From contig JAMQCK010000209.1 of the NCBI GenBank assembly GCA_024196135.1, positions 1 through 38,440 on the forward strand: a stretch of 38,440 nt of DNA. The letters run 5' to 3'. Under the pieces are notes generated by a model, which saw only the letters and a list, made by a program, of their open reading frames with translations, searched no databases and was not told the origin of the DNA. Every line of letters starts with the position of its first letter. Position 1 is the first letter of the stretch. Origin of the DNA: Pleurotus ostreatus/Saccharomyces cerevisiae fusant. Lineage: Eukaryota > Opisthokonta. Position numbers and translations under genes: made by a program. Positions 33,537 to 38,440 of this stretch are shown here, one piece after another.

Positions 33537-35623
33537 TTACGAGAAGTCAGCACAATCTCCAGAGCATGTGTAGGAGTCATTGGACACGCACGAGATCATC
33601 CCCGAAGTAAATTCCGGCTCGACCGCGATTGGGCGTCCCGTGTTGTCGGTAATCGGTCGTATGTCGAAGGCGGATATGATGGAGGCAATGGTGACCCAGA
33701 CTTGCGTCTCTCCGAGCGCCATTCCTGCGCAGGTCCTGCGACCGTAGCCCCATGCCGTGGATAGCGGCGCGAGCACGCGTGTAAGGTTCTCGCCGGGGAA
33801 TGAGGGCAAAAAGCGTTCGGGCCTGAATTGGCGAGGTTCGGGATATCTCGTAGCGTCGTTCAGGATGGACCTATGCGAGGTGAGCGGTGCATTGTCCAAA
33901 TTAACCAGTTGCCACAAACCATGTGTTTCCCATAACGATTGTGCCGGCGGGTATGAAGCACCCATTATACTCGTCGTCGTCGCTTGTCATATGCGGCAAG
34001 CCTAGAGGGGCAACTGGAGCCCATCTATGAGTGAGGCAAGTCAGTCCAGATCCTAACCGTGCAACTGTCGCAGTATACCTCAATAACTCCTTGACGAGGG
34101 CCGAGATATAAGGTAGGGCATCGCGATCGCCAAAGCCAGGCAGCCGTGTTGGGCCAACAACTCTGTCGATCTCCTCTTGCGCCCTTTGCAGTACGTCTGG
34201 GAAAGCCACCATCGCGAGGAAGAAGGACTTGATCATCGACACAGTCTGCGACTCTGTGTCAGTAGGCGTCGGCGCTTATCCACCGTAGACCACTTACACT
34301 TTCTGCGCCAGCCAGATATGCCATTCCCGCGCATGCTTTGATGGTGTCGATATCGGACGAGTTCATTTGTGAGGTATCCGAGCCCTTGAGCTGGCAGGTG
34401 ACGAAGCTAGGCTTGGCGGTCCCTCGTCGCTGAGGGCTTCGTTAGTCCGTGCACTCGGACGACTTTCCCGATGCACACCATGTTCCCGAGAACGTGATCG
34501 AAGGGCGCATCTCGCATGGCTGTCACATTCTCCTTCCAAACGCACGCCTTCCTCTGAAAGCCCCCGCCGGGAAGGAGCCACTGCGGCACGTATCTTACTG
34601 GGCATCCCATCAGATTTGGACGGGCATCGCGCAAACACCTTACACCAAGGCATTACATCCACCTAACCAGCGATCAGAGTGTGGAAGACAGAGCAGAGGA
34701 GCGGCGGCTCACAAGAAAGGCGCCAGGAAGAGCAGCCTGCGCCATGCCATCGAGCGCGCGTTCAGCGAACCGAACGTAGCTATCGTCTTCGTCTTCGAGA
34801 GAGATACCGTAGATCACGTTCATGACGACACTCGCGGCGTTGCTGATGGATGAGGATGTCAATCAACGGACAGCGCGCTTGAGTAATGCTCACTGTCTGA
34901 GATTTTTGTCCAGGTCTTCTGATGAAGGCGAGGCCAGAAGACGGCGTAGTAGTCCGCGAGCCTCCGAGAGTTGGGTAGGCCAAAGTGCTTTTGCGGCTGA
35001 TGGACCAAATTGCTGGTGGAAGACACGGCGGTGGCGTCGCCATCCCTCGCCTGGAGTGCAAGTAACATAGGTCAGCAAATATTGCTCCTCGCATTGCTCG
35101 TAAGAGAGATCAGCGCATACCGTAGGGCATAAGTCCAAGTACCCAGTCGAATCCCATGCTGGAGCAGGGATAAGTCGTACACAGCAGCAAGAGGAATGCG
35201 ATAACTTACAGGTCATTGAGCATGACTGAGTGGACGCGACTGGAATACTTTGCCGACCTCTTTTCGAATAGCTCGACGGCATGCTCGTAGCTGTTTACGA
35301 CGAGCAATCCTCGTCCGAAGACCTGAAGCCACACGAGGTCGCCTGCAATGCGCCTTAGACGTCGGCTTCCCCTAGTTCAACAGCAACATGAGCTCACCGT
35401 ATTGTGCTGAGAGCCGATTATACGCCCTCGCTTCGTTTTCGAGTGGAAGATCGAACAGGTTGCCAATGAATGGGAGAGGACGCGGACCCGGGATCCTTCC
35501 ACGGGAGTTCTTGTTTGCGACTAACCGACGCCATAGTCGAATGCAGCAGAGAGAGGCGAATGCAACGATGAAGGGGGTGAGAAGGTACCCTGTTGGTAGA
35601 CTGCGGGTGATAGCGTCGAGCAT
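33537..35623 (-). CDS. Cytochrome P450 monooxygenase
   Basis: Eleven exons, 5' to 3': 35398-35623, 35210-35342, 35121-35158, 34894-35050, 34713-34842, 34644-34662, 34479-34597, 34298-34429, 34079-34245, 33920-34024, 33537-33870; 519 residues, full length. It has an N-terminal membrane anchor (LLTPFIVAFASLCCIRLW), a proline hinge (IPGPRPLPFIGN), the C-helix (PYGEGWRRHRRVFHQQF), the I-helix (AYLAGAES), the ExxR pair in KELLRYRW, the PERF motif (RPERFL) and the heme loop WGYGRRTCAG with ligand C456. The family oxidises small molecules at the ER using a P450 reductase; the substrate is unknown. In the heme loop the usual first Phe is Trp (W449). Exon 6 is 19 nt. No other biosynthetic gene is adjacent, so there is no sign of a cluster. 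Confidence 0.93.
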
Positions 35624-36707
35624 ATTGCCGGTGATCTGGTGAGAGGGAGGCGAGCTCGCGAGACAGGTGCCTTATATACCCGATGAAAACAGGGGGATTG
35701 GCTGTATCCACATTCTACAGGTGTTCAGCAGCCTCAGTCAGAGACTGCGCCATAACTCTCGACTCGTCTCGAACCACACCATGATGCATAGCTTTGGAGA
35801 CCGTCAAAGTTTCCCAGACACCCGAGGTGAGCTTGCATAGGGGTGACGCTAGCGGGGGAATGAAATTCGGAACCGCGAACACTGAATGCAACCTTGAGTA
35901 TAGCAGAAAATTGCTTGCGCGATCGTCGTTGAGCAGAGCGGGTGCCTGCGCTTCGTAAAACGCTGCATGGCAGCTGGTTATCAGAGCGATGGATCACCTA
36001 GGGTAAGGCCTGAGTGTGGTCGACTAGGCTAATGTGCAGAAGCCTGTCGCTGAAGGACACCAGAGGGGAGGACGATCCATCGTTGCTAGGGTTCGAGGGA
36101 CTAGCGCGTGCCAGCTGTCCTACCTTCGCGCAAAGGCGCGGGAGAAGAGAGAGCGAAGGAGAAGTTTTCAGCGCCGAGGTCGCAAGGATGGCCAGAAGTC
36201 AAGTTGAATTTGTATCGACGTCCAGTTCTCAGTCGAATCCGGAGTCTTGAACAGGACTTGACCATCATCACCTGCGCCTCTGGGTCGACGTCAGTCCAGC
36301 CGACGTGCAGAACACCCAGTCCAAGGCTTGCGTAGTGAAGCTAGTGAAGTGCAGTTCAGATTCCAGAGACTATGACTACTCACCTCGCGACTGGCTTTTA
36401 TACCCCACCCGCAAGCCAACGGACCACGGGGAACTGGCTGCATTGCAGCTCGGGGAATACATAAGACATTCAACAGAAAGAGCAAAGGAAGTGAATAATA
36501 ATATATATGTAATGCAGATGCCCAAGGCAGGGGAGGTCCGAAAACAGAGAAGACGATAATTAGCAAACACAGCAACAAGAGGCAGACATGAACTCGACTA
36601 TTTGTAAGCCAGTGGATATGCATGTCGCGAAAATCAAAGAGGCCCCCAAAGGCACGCGCCGCCGCTCAAGTGTCCATCAATGAGAGACGGCCAGTCTGAG
36701 GTCGCCA
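35624..36707. other. Intergenic: P450 promoter and phosphatase 3' flank
   Basis: No gene is supported. A minus-strand open frame at 36291-36623 is hydrophobic at its start but shows no domain. It lies directly downstream of the phosphatase stop, so it is more likely 3' UTR or chance. Confidence 0.5.
35671..35678 (-). promoter_or_regulatory. TATA box of the P450 gene
   Basis: TATATAAG on the minus strand, 48-55 bp upstream of the ATG at 35623, implying a short 5' leader. Confidence 0.6.
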
Positions 36708-38440
36708 TCATGCCCAACCTCCACTCTCCAGCCCCGCCTTGCTGACGCGTCGAGATGGCTGGAGGGTCGTCTCGTCGACAGGCGCGCGGCGTGCGTGTCG
36801 GTAGCGTCCACTCGCATCCTTGATCTCCGTCTCGTGGCCGGTGCCGCCGACAAGCTTGATCGCCTCAGTCGACGACAAGCCTGGCTCGTTATCCGCGTCC
36901 GCGAAGGACATCGTGCCCGCGAAGGATATCGAGTGCGACTGCCCGTGCGTGGGCATTGTCGGCATCGAGACGAAGGCCGGGCCGTTGGCTTCACGGTCGC
37001 GCGCCACGCTCGGCCGTCGGGAGAAGCCTGCAGTCGACGGATCCTCAATGGTGGTGCGCCCTGCGGAATTGGAGGCGGCGGTCACGCCCGAACTCTTCCC
37101 ACCGAGCTCTTCCTCTTCGAAGGTCATGAGCTCGCTGACGAAGCCGATGTTCGGTGAAATGCCCTTGCGGCGCTCGGTCACGAATGAGTACGCCTTGGAG
37201 AGCGTCCAGTGGTTGGCGTGGATGAGGTAGGCCATTACGGCGGTGACGCTCCGCGACTTGCCCGCCTTACAGTGCACGTAAGTAGGCGAAGAGTGGAGCC
37301 GCGCATCGTCTATTGTGTGTGAGATACTGAATTCGCGAACCACTCATGTCAACACATCCGCTCACCTAGAATGCCGCAGACCTCCCGGACGCCGTTTCGG
37401 ATCCCGTCCTCCTCGACGATGTCGCGCATTGCGATCTTGTAATAGCGGTCAAACACGTCGCCCAGCCGAAGACCGTAGTCGTCCTTGTCGCACTCCATGG
37501 CAAGGTTGACGATGCGCTGCACGCCAAGGCCCTTCAGCTCCGCCACATGCTCCGGAGAGGTCATCTCGGGTCCGAGGAAGAGGAAGTTTGGCAGGATGGT
37601 GGACACGGAGAACTGCGGCTGCGAGTCCTCCGCCGAGGACGGCGAGTCGTCGTTGAAGGATGTGTGGAAGGCAGTCTGAGGCGCGCCGAAGTGGGACTGG
37701 AAGGGTGATGCAGGGTATGCTGATTGGGGCGACATCTCGTCAGGCCGTGCCGTACGCGGCGTCTCTGGTCTCGGCGTGCGCGGCGACTTTGGCGGCGCGA
37801 AGTATGCCGAGTCGTCCCCATCGTGATTGAACGAAGTGGACAATGGCGAGGATGCGGAAAAGTTCGAATGTGAAAGAGTGAGGTGCGAGGGCGATGATGG
37901 GGGGTTTATGGACAGGGACAAAGGCGGGACGGCCAGTGTTGCTGATTTCGTCGGTCGGGTATTGACTGACAATTTGGGTAACCGTTCGGCTGATGAAGTA
38001 TCCAGCTTCCGCAAATTCGGCACGCTCGGGCGCTTCGGAGGTGGCAGTCGGCGGAAAGAGACTTGCGACGGCGGTGGCGAGGGCGTGGTGTCCATGAGCG
38101 CCTGCAAGGGCCCCTGCGGGGGAGCCAGGCGCAACGAGCCCGGCATAAGAGGAAGAGGCGACGGCGGTGCCTTCGCCACAGGCTGTTGTGGGCTTTCCGT
38201 GGTCACCTTCACGGGCGGGGGGACAGTGTTCCGACCAGTGTTCAGCTTCGTCAGTCCTGATCCTGCATTCGCGCTGTGTGGACTGGACGTGAAGCTAGAG
38301 TCCGCGCCAGCCACAACGAGCTTCTGAAGATCGGGATGGTGCCCCGCGCGAGCGAGACCATCCTCGAGCCAGTCTACATTGCCTTCCTTGACTAGCGGGC
38401 TCAGCACGGACACCAGCGCCCACGCCACAGCAGCAGAGGT
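36708..38440 (-). CDS. Dual-specificity protein phosphatase with long disordered regions (5' end outside window)
   Basis: Two visible exons, 5' to 3': 37366 to the window edge, and 36708-37309. The frame is open to base 38440, so the start lies beyond the window. About 290 residues of Pro/Ser-rich disordered sequence precede the phosphatase domain (ILPNFLFLGPEMTSPEH, RIVNLAMECDKDD, YYKIAMRDIVEEDGI). The signature loop is YVHCKAGKSRSVTAVMAYLI, the HCxxGxSRS active site with catalytic Cys and Arg intact. RKGISPNIGFVSEL follows as in other dual-specificity phosphatases. Members remove phosphate from Tyr and Ser/Thr, often on MAP kinases; the substrate cannot be told here. The intron 37310-37365 falls just before the active-site exon. 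The C-terminal 120 residues are again disordered. Confidence 0.9.

Noticed and set aside
36291..36623. Hydrophobic 110-codon minus-strand frame
   Set aside because: Directly downstream of the phosphatase stop, AT-rich, and without conserved features.

Overview
This window looks like nuclear DNA of a filamentous basidiomycete, probably an agaricomycete. It has GC-rich, intron-dense genes whose introns are mostly 45-60 nt with GT...CTNAN...YAG signals, several 12-22 nt exons, and a set of conserved fungal housekeeping proteins. The class is inferred from gene structure and content; no rRNA, tRNA or mitochondrial marker was seen.

Layout. 1-279 (minus) is the 5' end of an ER Hsp70 of the Lhs1/HYOU1 type, with Hac1/XBP1-like sites upstream. 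1435-4611 (minus) is importin beta-1 (Kap95) in 11 exons. 4612-6884 has no gene I can support. 6885-10359 (plus) is a Cid1-type non-canonical poly(A)/uridylyl transferase with a very long disordered tail. 11188-12162 (minus) is an unrecognised small protein (paralog L), followed by two tandem copies of an unknown 0.5-0.65 kb repeat unit (12955-14080). 14353-15445 (plus) is a ubiquitin E2 with a C-terminal tail carrying two SUMO-interaction-like motifs. 15593-17951 (minus) is a GH13 alpha-glucosidase. 18844-20773 (plus) is IMP dehydrogenase. 21080-23953 (plus) is a NIMA/Nek kinase. 24707-26629 (plus) is a Thr/Ser-rich single-pass membrane protein. 27106-30028 (plus) is PAN3. 30455-31785 holds two more copies of the unknown repeat unit in the opposite orientation, followed by paralog R (32319-33313, plus). 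33537-35623 (minus) is a cytochrome P450. 36708 to the window end (minus) is a dual-specificity phosphatase cut by the edge.

How the genes relate. Most are independent housekeeping genes: nuclear import, ER folding, GTP synthesis, mitosis, mRNA tail metabolism, ubiquitination and maltose use. Two of them, the Cid1-type transferase and PAN3, both act on mRNA 3' ends and share a 5'-leader motif pair.

The most unusual structure is an inverted pair of cassettes. Each has a paralogous gene of unknown function divergent from a TATA-headed tandem array of unknown repeat units. They sit about 16-20 kb apart on either side of conserved genes (E2 to PAN3). Repeat units are roughly 65-90% similar by eye, with one 115-bp block differing at only two positions.

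Exon borders were placed by hand from splice signals, frame continuity and remembered family conservation. No alignment program was run.
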